Shown: positions 51,900 through 59,029, counted from the stretch's first letter. The stretch: DNA of 64,000 bases from Synechococcus sp. CBW1108 (GCF_015840335.1 NZ_CP060395.1:1488001-1552000), one strand, 5' to 3'. The notes: generated by a model from the sequence alone, not told the origin. Numbers and translations are program-made.

Positions 51900-52110
51900 T
51901 GATAATCTCCTGTTGACGAGACTTAACAAGGCGTTCGGCTTGGCCGAGCTTCGTTGCAGAGAGGCCGATGTTTCGAGCAAGCTCAATAGAGGGGGCAAGC
52001 TAGAACTTCGCCTTGCCGTCGGGGTGGCTGACATGAACGTGTATCCGACTTTCCTCCCGAGAGAAGAAGTAAAAACGGAATTCACCCTCACGAAAGACGG
52101 TGGGTGACAA
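51871..52110 (-). pseudogene. DUF4160 protein with one premature amber codon
   Basis: TTG 52110 is preceded by GAGGAGG. The frame reads S-P-T-V-F-R-E-G-E-F-R-F-Y-F-F-S-R-E-E-S, R-I-H-V-H-V-S-H-P-D-G-K-A-K-F, then TAG (52000-52002) where the family has Trp (K-F-W-L), and continues L-A-P-S-I-E-L-A-R-N-I-G, Q-Q-E-I-I-N-A-W-N-D-R-F-G-R-stop. A single G-to-A change (TGG to TAG) explains the break. Everything else is intact. Confidence 0.82.
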
Positions 52111-52301
52111 GCGCCCTCCTCTTAAGCCACATCATCATAGTCATTATGATCCACACTCCCCGGGGGTGCTGGATGGGTTGGTGTGCGCTATCTCGGCCTC
52201 AGGCATCGTGTTCCTTCCTCGTCTTCATTCCTCGTCCAGTGATCAGCACCGTTTCAGTCACAACCGCTCCGGATGCGGCACGAAACCCGGGTGGCGTGAA
52301 C

Positions 52302-52326
52302 GATTCCGTACAAGCTGTACAGAATC
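52302..52326. repeat. Palindrome of the GTAC family
   Basis: GATTC-C-GTAC-AAGCT-GTAC-A-GAATC: a near-perfect inverted repeat followed by CTGAACAGCTGC as at 30101. The rest of 52111-52531 shows no supported gene. Confidence 0.7.
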
Positions 52327-52531
52327 CTGAACAGCTGCCGAATCAGGCGTTGGCGGCCGGGCGCGGATCCCGGCGGTAGCGACGTCAGTGCGAGGAAAGC
52401 GCCTCCGGCGCGATGGCCGATGCGCACAACGCGGTAGTGACCCACCCGTAAGCGGCGCAACCCTTCGGGAGGGCGGCAAGCGCTTTGGCGGTGGACGGGC
52501 TGGGACTCCTGGTGGCTTAGGGGGAAGCTGC

Positions 52532-52906
52532 TCAGACGCGATGCAACGACACGGCGTAGCCGGGCCAGTGACCATCGGATGACACGGCCATCAGCCCCTC
52601 AACCCGCGCCTGGGCAATCAATAGCCGATCAAAAGGGTCGTGATGCACCAGGGGCAGCTGGGCGGTTTCAATCACATGCGCATCGAGCACCGGCAAGAGC
52701 GCAGCACCGGCGCCAAGGCTCTGATCGCGGAAGGCGGCCGGTGTCACGTCCAACTTGCCGAGGCGGTGCTTGATGGCCACCTCCCAGATGCTGGCGACCG
52801 ACACCAGGCAGGGGCTGGCGGCCAACAACTCTCGTGTATTGGATCCCAGCCGTGGATCGTCGAGGAGCCACCAGAGCATCACCTGGGTGTCGAGCAACAG
52901 CCGCAT
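52532..52906 (-). CDS. PIN-domain RNase toxin (VapC, Sll0205-like)
   Basis: 124 residues, MRLLLDTQVMLWWLLDDPRL (Asp in L-L-D-T), S-V-A-S-I-W-E-V-A-I-K-H-R-L-G-K-L (Glu), H-H-D-P-F-D-R-L-L-I-A-Q-A (Asp) and A-V-S-S-D-G-H-W (Asp). This is the PIN_Sll0205 subfamily signature. The ATG shares one base with the antitoxin stop. Confidence 0.92.
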   Translation of the reverse strand: MRLLLDTQVMLWWLLDDPRLGSNTRELLAASPCLVSVASIWEVAIKHRLGKLDVTPAAFRDQSLGAGAALLPVLDAHVIETAQLPLVHHDPFDRLLIAQARVEGLMAVSSDGHWPGYAVSLHRV

Positions 52907-53160
52907 CAGCTGTTGAACAGCTCGGCCACCTGCTGATCCACAGCCTCAGCGAAGGCGGCATCCACCTGGCTGGCCAGGAGCTCGGGAGAGGCCGCAGCCA
53001 GAGCGCCCAACTGCTTCAGGCCGGCAGCCGACGCGCACGGCACCAACTTCACCTGGGCCTTGCCATGGCTGGCAATGATCACCTCTTCACCGGCCAGGGC
53101 TGCCTTCACCAGCCGCGACAGCTGGCTCTTGGCATCCAGCATGTTCACCTGCACGGCCAT
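52906..53160 (-). CDS. Phd/YefM-type antitoxin
   Basis: 84 residues from ATG 53160. MAVQVNMLDAKSQLSRLVKA, AGEEVIIASHGKAQVKLVPC is the Phd fold that binds DNA as a dimer; the C-terminal D-A-A-F-A-E-A-V-D-Q-Q-V-A-E-L-F wraps the toxin. In-frame codons upstream are DUF4351 residues (L-S-E-A-T-T-A-Q-I-Q-A-L-P), so the pair sits within another copy of that gene. Confidence 0.88.
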   Translation of the reverse strand: MAVQVNMLDAKSQLSRLVKAALAGEEVIIASHGKAQVKLVPCASAAGLKQLGALAAASPELLASQVDAAFAEAVDQQVAELFNS

Positions 53161-53174
53161 CGCCTCAGCTATTA

Positions 53175-53580
53175 GCCATCTTAGCCAGAAATGGCTGTTG
53201 GCTTGCAGGTTGGCGAAAGGAAGCGCCTGGATCTGGGCGGTGGTGGCCTCGCTCAAGGGGTCCGCAGCGGCGGTTGAGTTGGCGGAGGGTGGCTTTGGCT
53301 GCTTCCTGGGCTTTGCCCTCCTGGCTGCCCTCAGCAAGCCAGTCCTATACCGCCCGAGTGTGGCGGATCTCCTCAATGGGAATGCCGGCGATCACCATGA
53401 TTTGCTCCCTGCTGAGCCCTATCCTCATCGGGGCGGGCGGCACTGGCAGTGGCAACTCCACCCGTCCGGGGTGCGTGGCTCCAGGGTCTGCAGCAGCGGA
53501 ACCGGCTACCAACGCTTCAGCTGCGAGTCATCCCGAGGGCGAGGGTGATGAAGTCAAGCTGTTCATCGCGTGGTGCCCGG
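53175..53580 (-). pseudogene. DUF4351/DUF2887 scraps and HEPN tail repeat
   Basis: 53215-53400 holds DUF4351 (L-S-E-A-T-T-A-Q-I-Q-A-L-P) and the R-H-T-R-A-V-x-D-W-L-A-E-G linker of DUF2887. 53415-53580 is near-identical to 42235-42395, including the HEPN C-terminus (P-R-D-E-Q-L-D-F-I-T-L-A-L-G-M-T-R). None is a working gene. 53581-53666 has no gene. Confidence 0.7.
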
Positions 53581-53666
53581 TGTCAACTACGTAGGCGGGC
53601 GCGTTGCCTAATTGTCGCCGCGCATGGAAGCCAGCCGCCATGACAATTTGGCCGCCTCCTTGAATC

Positions 53667-53698
53667 TGTACAGCTGTACAGACTCCTGCACAGCTGCA
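53667..53698 (-). promoter_or_regulatory. Bipartite palindromic leader element
   Basis: TGTACAGCTGTACA plus TGCACAGCTGCA, same spacing as at 33128, but no DUF2887 gene body follows. Confidence 0.6.
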
Positions 53699-53774
53699 AA
53701 TAGAGAGGGGGGAACTAGGCCTTGCGAATTAGGCGTTCAGGTAAGCGCCGAGTGGTTGACCAGAACGTCGTCGC

Positions 53775-54017
53775 TCATCTCAGGCACTCATCCGCTCGAT
53801 CAGGATCGACATCGCCATCGGCTTCCAGCAACCGGCCGGAAGTCCCTGACGATCGATGCAGGGCCAGTTCGAGCACCGTTTCCAGGCGGATCACCCGGCC
53901 CTGGAGATCGTCGAGGCGGCGTTGCTGCTCCTTCATCAGCCCAGCCATCTCTTCCACCTTGTCGTTCATCCGGATCACGGTGGTGAGAGCCGAGAGAACC
54001 CGATCTGAAACGCTCAT
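53775..54017 (-). CDS. Small coiled-coil protein
   Basis: 80 residues: M-S-V-S-D-R-V-L-S-A-L-T-T-V-I-R-M-N-D-K-V, EEMAGLMKEQQRRLDDLQGR and V-I-R-L-E-T-V-L-E-L-A form heptad-like helices. ATG 54017 overlaps the upstream stop (ATGA). It could be a regulatory or partner subunit of the RHH protein before it; no named family recognised. Confidence 0.6.
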   Translation of the reverse strand: MSVSDRVLSALTTVIRMNDKVEEMAGLMKEQQRRLDDLQGRVIRLETVLELALHRSSGTSGRLLEADGDVDPDRADECLR

Positions 54018-54349
54018 GGTTGAGCGCCCAAGGCAGCTCTCACCTCAGCCAGTGCCACATCCAGGGTTTGTTCGGTGCGGCTGGTGCTGAGTTCCAGCTG
54101 CCTGAGGGCAGCTTCGAGGGCTACCGCTTCCGCGAGGGAGCGCATTTCGGCTTCAGCGTTGCGGTGGGCATACGCCACTCCCGCCTCACGGAAAAACTGC
54201 CCGAGTGAGAGGCCAAGGCTGTTGGCCCGCTCGGTATAGGCAGCCTTCTCTGTGGGTGTCATCAACACGGCTATCCGCTCAGTGGCTCTCTCAGTGGCTC
54301 TCTCAGTGGCTCGCTCTGGGGGGTGCTGTGGACCCTTGCCGGCTGTCAC
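54014..54349 (-). CDS. RHH-like DNA-binding protein (mobilisation/CopG type)
   Basis: 111 residues from GTG 54349 (V-T-A-G-K-G-P-Q-H-P-P). After three E-R-A-T repeats (a 12-bp tandem at about 54278-54313), R-I-A-V-L-M-T-P-T-E-K-A-A-Y-T-E-R-A and LGLSLGQFFREAGVAYAHRN are typical of ribbon-helix-helix proteins such as relaxosome accessory factors. The helical C-terminus follows. It forms a two-gene operon with the coiled-coil protein. Confidence 0.65.
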   Translation of the reverse strand: MTAGKGPQHPPERATERATERATERIAVLMTPTEKAAYTERANSLGLSLGQFFREAGVAYAHRNAEAEMRSLAEAVALEAALRQLELSTSRTEQTLDVALAEVRAALGAQP

Positions 54350-54504
54350 GATGATCTGTGCATGATCAGCACATGCTAAGGCGAGTGCGGCGGGGCTGCA
54401 GCCCGTGCGGGGTCTGGTGGTAGTCGGGCCTCGATGGCGCCAGGAGGCTGAGTGGTTTGTTCCGGCTGGGGCGCCTGGCGGCACAGGGGGCGAGTCCCAC
54501 CGAT

Positions 54505-54629
54505 GTCGAGAAACAGCCATCGTCCTCCAGCAGAAATTCGAACACCCGAGCCCGGCTGCCGTCTCGCACAAGCTCCGGGTTGACGCCACAGAGCGTGCAT
54601 TTGTCGAGGGCGTGTTGGCTGAACTCCAT
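54505..54629 (-). pseudogene. DUF4258-like gene, 5' half only (copy 3)
   Basis: From ATG 54629: M-E-F-S-Q-H-A-L-D-K-C-T-L-C-G-V-N-P-E-L, V-R-D-G-S-R-A-R-V-F-E-F-L-L. The sequence then jumps to G-G-A-C-G-A-T-G-G-C-T-G-T-T-T-C-T, which is the end of the gene plus the start of the partner at 36296. About 90 bp and the partner gene are missing. It supplies the true N-terminus of the family. Confidence 0.65.
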
Positions 54630-54637
54630 GGAGAGTC

Positions 54638-55069
54638 TCAGATCACGAGCTGCTGGTGGGCCACCTGGTGATGGGCGGCGGCCTTGCAAAGGCCGCGGTC
54701 AAAGCTGGCCAGTTGCAGGTTCAGCCGTTGGCAGACAGCCAGATGCAGAGCATCCCCTGCCCGCAAGGGGGCTTGAGCCAGACAGAGACGCGCAGCGGCC
54801 TCGAAATCGTCTGGTGCCAGAGGTAGGTCCTGCAGGCGATTCGCACGCAATACCCCAAACCGCTGCCAGGCTTCTTGAGATTCCTGCGGCGTGATCGCAC
54901 CGCGGCGCTCCAGCAGAGCCAAGGCAGAGGCCAGTTCCGTGCTCACCCAGGCTGAGATCAGCAAGGGCTGTTGCGCGTGGGCTTGCAGAAAACCCACGGC
55001 CGCGGCAGTGCCTGCTTCGTGCACCAGAGACGCCACCAGCAGGGAGGTGTCGAGATAAAGGCGCCTCAA
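54638..55069 (-). CDS. PIN-domain RNase toxin
   Basis: 143 residues: R-L-Y-L-D-T-S-L-L-V-A-S-L (Asp), I-S-A-W-V-S-T-E-L-A-S-A-L (Glu), L-R-A-G-D-A-L-H-L-A-V-C (Asp) and A-S-F-D-R-G-L-C-K-A-A (Asp). It starts 4 nt inside the antitoxin stop. A decayed relative lies at 56216. Confidence 0.9.
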   Translation of the reverse strand: MRRLYLDTSLLVASLVHEAGTAAAVGFLQAHAQQPLLISAWVSTELASALALLERRGAITPQESQEAWQRFGVLRANRLQDLPLAPDDFEAAARLCLAQAPLRAGDALHLAVCQRLNLQLASFDRGLCKAAAHHQVAHQQLVI

Positions 55070-55314
55070 CAGCGAGCTCCATCGCGCAGCTCCTGCAGCA
55101 GAGTCGCCGCATCAATTCCTTTGTGCAGGGGTTGTTCTGTTGTGGCAACCAGGAAGGCTTCGAGATCAAAGCTCGCCCTTGGCTGCTCGGCCGCCTGGGT
55201 GAGCCGGGCCACAGGCACCCCGCGTCGGGTGATCTCCACGTCTTCGCCGGATTCAACGGCATCCAGGAGGGCTGAAAGCTGCGCCTTGGCCTGGGCCACG
55301 TTAAAACTGCGCAT
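55066..55314 (-). CDS. Phd/YefM-type antitoxin
   Basis: 82 residues, MRSFNVAQAKAQLSALLDAV, EDVEITRRGVPVARLTQAAE: the Phd dimer fold, then a toxin-binding helix region (H-K-G-I-D-A-A-T-L-L-Q-E-L-R-D-G). Coupled by ATGA to the PIN toxin. Confidence 0.9.
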   Translation of the reverse strand: MRSFNVAQAKAQLSALLDAVESGEDVEITRRGVPVARLTQAAEQPRASFDLEAFLVATTEQPLHKGIDAATLLQELRDGARC

Positions 55315-55690
55315 CCTCTGGAGAGTTGGTCAGATGACCAAGTATAGCGGTGGCTGTCTCGGCTGGCTTGGTTTCAGGCACTGATCCGCTCGATCAGGAT
55401 CGGCATCGCCAGCGCATCCAACAGGGCCACAGCGATTCCGAGGGAATCGGCAGCACGCGCAATTCGGCTCGCCCGGCACTCACCATCACAAACAGCCGCA
55501 CATTGCGGGCTTCAGCGAGCCTGTTGGCAGTTTTTCTTGAAATAGTTGTCAACCGCCGCCACACCGCAACTGAAGCCGGCGCGTACAAGGCAATCACGCC
55601 TATCGCTGAGCTCTTGAGATGGCACATCCCGCGCCGGTCGGAGCGGCCTAGGGGAAGCTCCTCAGGGTGGTGGAAAGCCGTGACGTGAAC
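55315..55690. other. No supported gene; one short repeat
   Basis: A 35-bp stretch near 55376 closely matches 53781-53815 (the 3' end of the coiled-coil gene). Minus codons R-L-F-V-M-V-S-A-G-R-A-E-L-R-V-L-P look like a protein remnant but I cannot assign it. Confidence 0.45.
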
Positions 55691-55716
55691 GATTCCGTAC
55701 AGCCTGTACTGAATTC
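55691..55716. repeat. Palindrome of the GTAC family, degenerate
   Basis: GATTC-C-GTAC-AGCCT-GTAC-T-GAATTC, followed by TGAACAGC as in the 52302 and 30069 elements. Confidence 0.6.
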
Positions 55717-55743
55717 TGAACAGCCGAATCAAGGCCCTTTTTC

Positions 55744-55900
55744 AGCCGTTGGCGGCCAGCTAGGACGCCAGGTCGGACGGGCCCTGGAAGTCGAGCAGGG
55801 CCAGGATCTGGGCGGTGGTGGTTTCGCTCAAGGGACCGCAGCGGCGGTTGAGGAGGCGAAAAGTCATCTTGGCGGCTTCGCGGGGGATGCTGGAATCGGT
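55744..55900 (-). pseudogene. DUF4351 fragment (deleted form)
   Basis: Reads F-R-L-L-N-R-R-C-G-P-L-S-E-T-T-T-A-Q-I-L-A-L-L-D-F-Q-G-P-S-D-L on the minus strand, ending in a stop within the former A-W-L. It carries the same 45-bp loss as 41308 and 51440. Confidence 0.7.
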
Positions 55901-55993
55901 GCCGCCGCCTTTGGAGAGCCTGTTTGTTCGGGCTGGGGGTCCTGGTGGCTAGGGGAAGCGCAATAGAATGGAAGGGTTCGTGTGGGGCCGGCA

Positions 55994-56075
55994 ATGGAGG
56001 TCGCCACACTCACCGCCAAGGGGCAGATCACCGTGCCCAAGGCTGTGTGTGACGCCCTGGGTCTGCCAAGGCTCA
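55994..56075 (+). pseudogene. AbrB antitoxin start, truncated
   Basis: From ATG 55994: M-E-V-A-T-L-T-A-K-G-Q-I-T-V-P-K-A-V-C-D, A-L-G-L. This is the first strand-helix of an AbrB/VapB protein, then unrelated leader-like sequence. One of the few plus-strand TA scraps. Confidence 0.7.
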
Positions 56076-56153
56076 GAGCGTTGGTTGCGGCCGCAGCCCC
56101 TGCGGGGCTTGGCGGGCTTGGATCCTCGCTGGCGGCTCATGGGGAAGTCCTCA

Positions 56154-56176
56154 ATTCTGTACGGTCCGTACAGAAT
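56154..56176. repeat. Perfect 23-bp palindrome of the GTAC family
   Basis: Two 11-bp arms (ATTCTGTACGG / CCGTACAGAAT) around a central T, followed by CTTGAAC as a weak copy of the CTGAACAG tail of other family members. Confidence 0.75.
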
Positions 56177-56215
56177 CTTGAACGTTGCCGAATTGGGAGC
56201 AGCTAATCAGGCTTT

Positions 56216-56480
56216 CTCCGTCAGCCAGTGCTTTGATTCATCTGCAGCAGCTCGACCGTCACCCGGTGATGGGCGGCGGCGGCGCACATGGCTTGATCGA
56301 AACTGACCAGACAGCTTTCAAGCGCTGGCACAGGGCAATATGCAGGGCATCTCCGGCCCGTAAGGGGGGGGCATCAGTAAGACAGAGCCGAGCCGCAACG
56401 TCAAAGTCCGCAACGTCAAAGTCTGCCGCCACCGCAGCCTGCACAACCAATCGCCTCTCGCGTAGCTCCTGACTCTCTTC
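56216..56480 (-). pseudogene. PIN toxin, C-terminal part, frameshifted
   Basis: D-F-D-V-A-A-R-L-C-L-T-D-A and L-R-A-G-D-A-L-H-I-A-L-C-Q-R-L are followed, in another frame, by C-L-V-S-F-D-Q-A-M-C-A-A-A-A-H-H. This matches the end of the 54638 toxin. A six-codon duplication (A-D-F-D-V twice) is also visible. The N-terminal catalytic Asp is missing. Confidence 0.7.
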
Positions 56481-56486
56481 CACAAT

Positions 56487-57197
56487 ATGAAGCTACCAGA
56501 TTTTCCAAATCCATGCATGTGCATCGGGGGTCTGCCAAGCCGAACCTATACCGATTCAACCTGCCTGGCAGCGTTGCTACTGATTGTCGATAACCAGAGA
56601 AAGTTAGAACAGCAAAATGGCGCGCAATCCCCAAGGCCAATTGACACATTCTTTTCTGAGCCGCTCCTTGAGGTGATGGAGGAAAGATTTATCCATCATC
56701 ATCACAACCCGAAGCTTGCACAAGTACTTGTGCAAATTGAGGTTAAGACATTCATTGTGCTGCCAAGTCCCGGCGCCGTATTCGCCAATGTTTTCTTTTC
56801 CGGCGTCAAAGAAGAGGCAAAGGTAGCACAGTTGATCAATATTTATAGCGATTGGCTTGTCGTCCTGCCAAGTGCGCAGGAGTCCCCAAACGCCATCGTG
56901 GTCCACGCCGACCAAGTGGCAGCTGACCCAGTAATTATTGCCAAAGCTCTCTCGCGATTCGGTTTGATCGGCGGTTGCATCACAGAGCAGGAGGTGAGGA
57001 CGCTATTCGAGCAAGCGATCACAATGACGCCGTATATCAGCGAGGCCAAGTATGGAAAAGGGTACGACCCATTCGGCGCCATTAGGGAACCCAGCGAGCT
57101 TGATGGCATTGGTGAAAAATTCTTGCTCCGTTACAAAGGCGGCGCCGAACTCATTGAGAGTTATATGGATATTTCCAAGGACATCGGTTTGATCTAG
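56487..57197 (+). CDS. Hypothetical protein, unrecognised
   Basis: 236 residues. M-K-L-P-D-F-P-N-P-C-M-C-I-G-G-L-P, then VDNQRKLEQQNGAQSP, HHHHNPKLAQVLVQIEVKTF, SDWLVVLPSAQESPNAIVVH and KYGKGYDPFGAIREPSELDG. It looks like a soluble alpha/beta protein with no signal peptide or membrane segment. It is clearly more AT-rich than its surroundings, which points to a foreign origin. No good ribosome site precedes ATG 56487. I cannot name a family. Confidence 0.6.
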   Translation: MKLPDFPNPCMCIGGLPSRTYTDSTCLAALLLIVDNQRKLEQQNGAQSPRPIDTFFSEPLLEVMEERFIHHHHNPKLAQVLVQIEVKTFIVLPSPGAVFANVFFSGVKEEAKVAQLINIYSDWLVVLPSAQESPNAIVVHADQVAADPVIIAKALSRFGLIGGCITEQEVRTLFEQAITMTPYISEAKYGKGYDPFGAIREPSELDGIGEKFLLRYKGGAELIESYMDISKDIGLI

Positions 57198-57349
57198 ATC
57201 TTACGGGTAATCAGCAGAGTGGAAGAGCCGACGGCCTGGCGGGCAGGGCGGCCGGCTCAGGTTTGGGGAGCTCTGGGGTTGCAGCACGTTGGGAGCAGGG
57301 GGAAGTTCCTTCGAAGAGCTCCTCGGCCCGGGCATCAAATGCTTTTGAC

Positions 57350-57362
57350 CGTACAGTGTACG
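57350..57362 (+). promoter_or_regulatory. Probable TacA operator palindrome
   Basis: CGTACA-G-TGTACG, a perfect 13-bp inverted repeat, continued by TACG, 20 nt upstream of the tacA ATG. DUF1778/TacA antitoxins autoregulate through such palindromes. Confidence 0.6.
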
Positions 57363-57382
57363 TACGTCACCGGTCTCGTCTG

Positions 57383-57673
57383 ATGGCAACGGCCAAGCAG
57401 CCCGCCAAAACCAGTCGTATTGAGCTGCGGGCATCGGACGGCGACCGTGAGTTGCTGGATCGTGCCGCAGCTGTCATCGGCACCGACCGAAGCTCTTTCC
57501 TCTTGAACCAGGGACGACTCGCCGCCCAGCGCGTGCTGGCCAATCGTGAGCAGTTTGTGCTGGATCAGCTTGGGCTGGAGGAGTGGGAGCGCATCAACAA
57601 CCTCCCCGCTCGCAACCTGCCCGGTCTTATTTGTCTGCTCCAGCGGCCATCGCCGTTTCAGCCGCAGGCATGA
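57383..57673 (+). CDS. TacA-like antitoxin (DUF1778)
   Basis: 96 residues from ATG 57383. S-R-I-E-L-R-A-S-D-G-D-R-E-L-L-D-R-A-A-A, IGTDRSSFLLNQGRLAAQRV and FVLDQLGLEEWERI match the ribbon-helix-helix DUF1778 family; the C-terminal arm binds the acetyltransferase. Upstream in-frame codons are rejected because they run through the operator. Confidence 0.85.
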   Translation: MATAKQPAKTSRIELRASDGDRELLDRAAAVIGTDRSSFLLNQGRLAAQRVLANREQFVLDQLGLEEWERINNLPARNLPGLICLLQRPSPFQPQA

Positions 57674-58191
57674 CCGCGTTTAACCCACCTGTCCAGCTGG
57701 CAGCCAACCACCAGCTGGATGGTTTTCGTTGCCGCTCGCCTGAGCAGACCAACTGGTTGGTTGCGATGGCCAGACAAGCTCACGGATCGGGAACCACGCG
57801 CGTTTTTGTGGTGTCAGAGGTCGATCAGCCGGTTGTTGTTGCCTTTTACGCGTGGTGCATGGCCAGCGTGGCTATCGCCGATCTGCCCGAGCGCCTCCGC
57901 CGTGGAGCCTGTCGCTATCCCCAGCCTGTTGCTTTGCTTGCTCGCCTTGGGGTTGACCAGCGCTATGAAGGTCGAGGCCTCGGTGCAGCGCTGCTCGCTG
58001 ATGTGATATCACGGGTCGCGGGCTTGAGTGAAGCCATTGGTTGCCGTGGCTTGCTGGTGCATGCCGAATCAGAGCAGGCCCGAGCTTTCTACGGGCATCT
58101 GATTCCTGAGTGGGAGCTTTCACCAACGGATCCCATGCACCTCGTTCTGCTCCTGAAGGACATTCGCCATACCCTCAACAGCTTGCGCTGA
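57670..58191 (+). CDS. TacT-like GNAT acetyltransferase toxin
   Basis: 173 residues with ATG 57670 overlapping the tacA stop (ATGA). L-L-A-R-L-G-V-D-Q-R-Y-E-G-R-G-L-G-A-A-L is the acetyl-CoA pyrophosphate loop (R-x-x-G-x-G/A), and GLLVHAESEQARAFYGHLIP the GNAT C-terminal motif with Tyr as the likely acid. TacT toxins acetylate aminoacyl-tRNA. The N-terminal D-G-F-R-C-R-S-P-E-Q-T-N-W-L-V is family-typical. Confidence 0.88.
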   Translation: MTAFNPPVQLAANHQLDGFRCRSPEQTNWLVAMARQAHGSGTTRVFVVSEVDQPVVVAFYAWCMASVAIADLPERLRRGACRYPQPVALLARLGVDQRYEGRGLGAALLADVISRVAGLSEAIGCRGLLVHAESEQARAFYGHLIPEWELSPTDPMHLVLLLKDIRHTLNSLR

Positions 58192-58305
58192 ATCGAGACA
58201 GCAGCTAATCAGGCGTTCTCCGCCAGTCAGTTCGTCACAGATGCCGATGCCGATTACGCGGCCCTTGCCCATCGGCGCGGGGCAAGCAGGCTGGAGACGC
58301 GTCTG

Positions 58306-58764
58306 TCAGCCGATCAGTTGCAGAGGTAAGTCCAGGGCTTGGGCACACTGGCCCAAACCACGGTCGGTACTGGCCAGGGTGAGTTTGTGGCGCTTGGCCA
58401 GGGCGAGATGCAGGGCGTCGCCGGAGCGAAGCGGCAGATCTTGGCTCTGCTGGAGCCACTGGCGGGCCTGCAGAAAGTCGCTGCCACGCGGCTCCAGCAA
58501 GCGCAGCCGCTCCTGGCGGAAACACTCAAACTCGCTCTCGATCCATCGGGCCCGTTCAGCCGTGAGCTGGCCACGACGCACACATGTCGCCACCACACCA
58601 GCAAACTCCAGCAACACCCAGTGGCTGATCCAAAGTTCCGTGCCATCGCGGCTGAGCAGCCACGTCTCGGAGGCGTCAAAGCCGCTGTCGCCCAGGAAGA
58701 GCGACAACAACACGCAGCTATCCAGATAAACCGGGCCAGCCTGCTCACCTGCCGTGGCAGTCAT
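58306..58764 (-). CDS. PIN-domain RNase toxin
   Basis: 152 residues: V-Y-L-D-S-C-V-L-L-S-L-F (Asp), I-S-H-W-V-L-L-E-F-A-G-V (Glu), L-R-S-G-D-A-L-H-L-A-L-A (Asp) and A-S-T-D-R-G-L-G-Q-C-A (Asp). It is related to the 54638 toxin (same G-D-A-L-H-L-A motif). Its start overlaps the antitoxin stop by 4 nt. Confidence 0.9.
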   Translation of the reverse strand: MTATAGEQAGPVYLDSCVLLSLFLGDSGFDASETWLLSRDGTELWISHWVLLEFAGVVATCVRRGQLTAERARWIESEFECFRQERLRLLEPRGSDFLQARQWLQQSQDLPLRSGDALHLALAKRHKLTLASTDRGLGQCAQALDLPLQLIG

Positions 58765-59009
58765 GGCTCGTCGCGCAATTCACGCACCAACTCCACGGCA
58801 CTGGCTTCCATGGGTGGGGCTTCCGCGTGCAACCGCCGCAGACGTTGCACCCAGGCACTGGCGCCAGGCTCACGGGCATAGCCGTGATCGCGCACCAATC
58901 GAGCCACCACCTGCCCCCGCCGCGTGATCACCACCTCGTCTCCAGCCTCGACGGCGTCGAGCAATGCCGACAACTGGGCCTTGGCCTCCGCCAAACCAAC
59001 CGTTTTCAT
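58761..59009 (-). CDS. Phd/YefM-type antitoxin
   Basis: 82 residues from ATG 59009: MKTVGLAEAKAQLSALLDAV, DEVVITRRGQVVARLVRDHG. The Phd fold is followed by a C-terminal toxin-binding arm (A-S-A-V-E-L-V-R-E-L-R-D-E-P). ATG 59009 is preferred to an upstream start because it lies between the operator and the conserved A-E-A-K-A-Q-L. Confidence 0.9.
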   Translation of the reverse strand: MKTVGLAEAKAQLSALLDAVEAGDEVVITRRGQVVARLVRDHGYAREPGASAWVQRLRRLHAEAPPMEASAVELVRELRDEP

Positions 59010-59029
59010 GACCAGAATCGACAGCAAAA

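Noticed and set aside
33102-54480. M-A-A-G-F-P-L-S-R-Q leader as a conserved protein N-terminus
   Set aside because: In most copies the leader frame does not stay in phase with the following gene, and several leaders stand without a gene. Conservation is better explained by a repeated DNA segment; only at 41234 is it in phase.
30300-55000. Possible CRISPR array suggested by repeated palindromes
   Set aside because: The palindromes are kilobases apart and separated by genes; no regular short spacers and no cas genes are present.
55394-55732. 112-codon minus frame
   Set aside because: It crosses a palindrome and a repeat, with no recognisable motif beyond a short protein-like stretch noted as a possible remnant.
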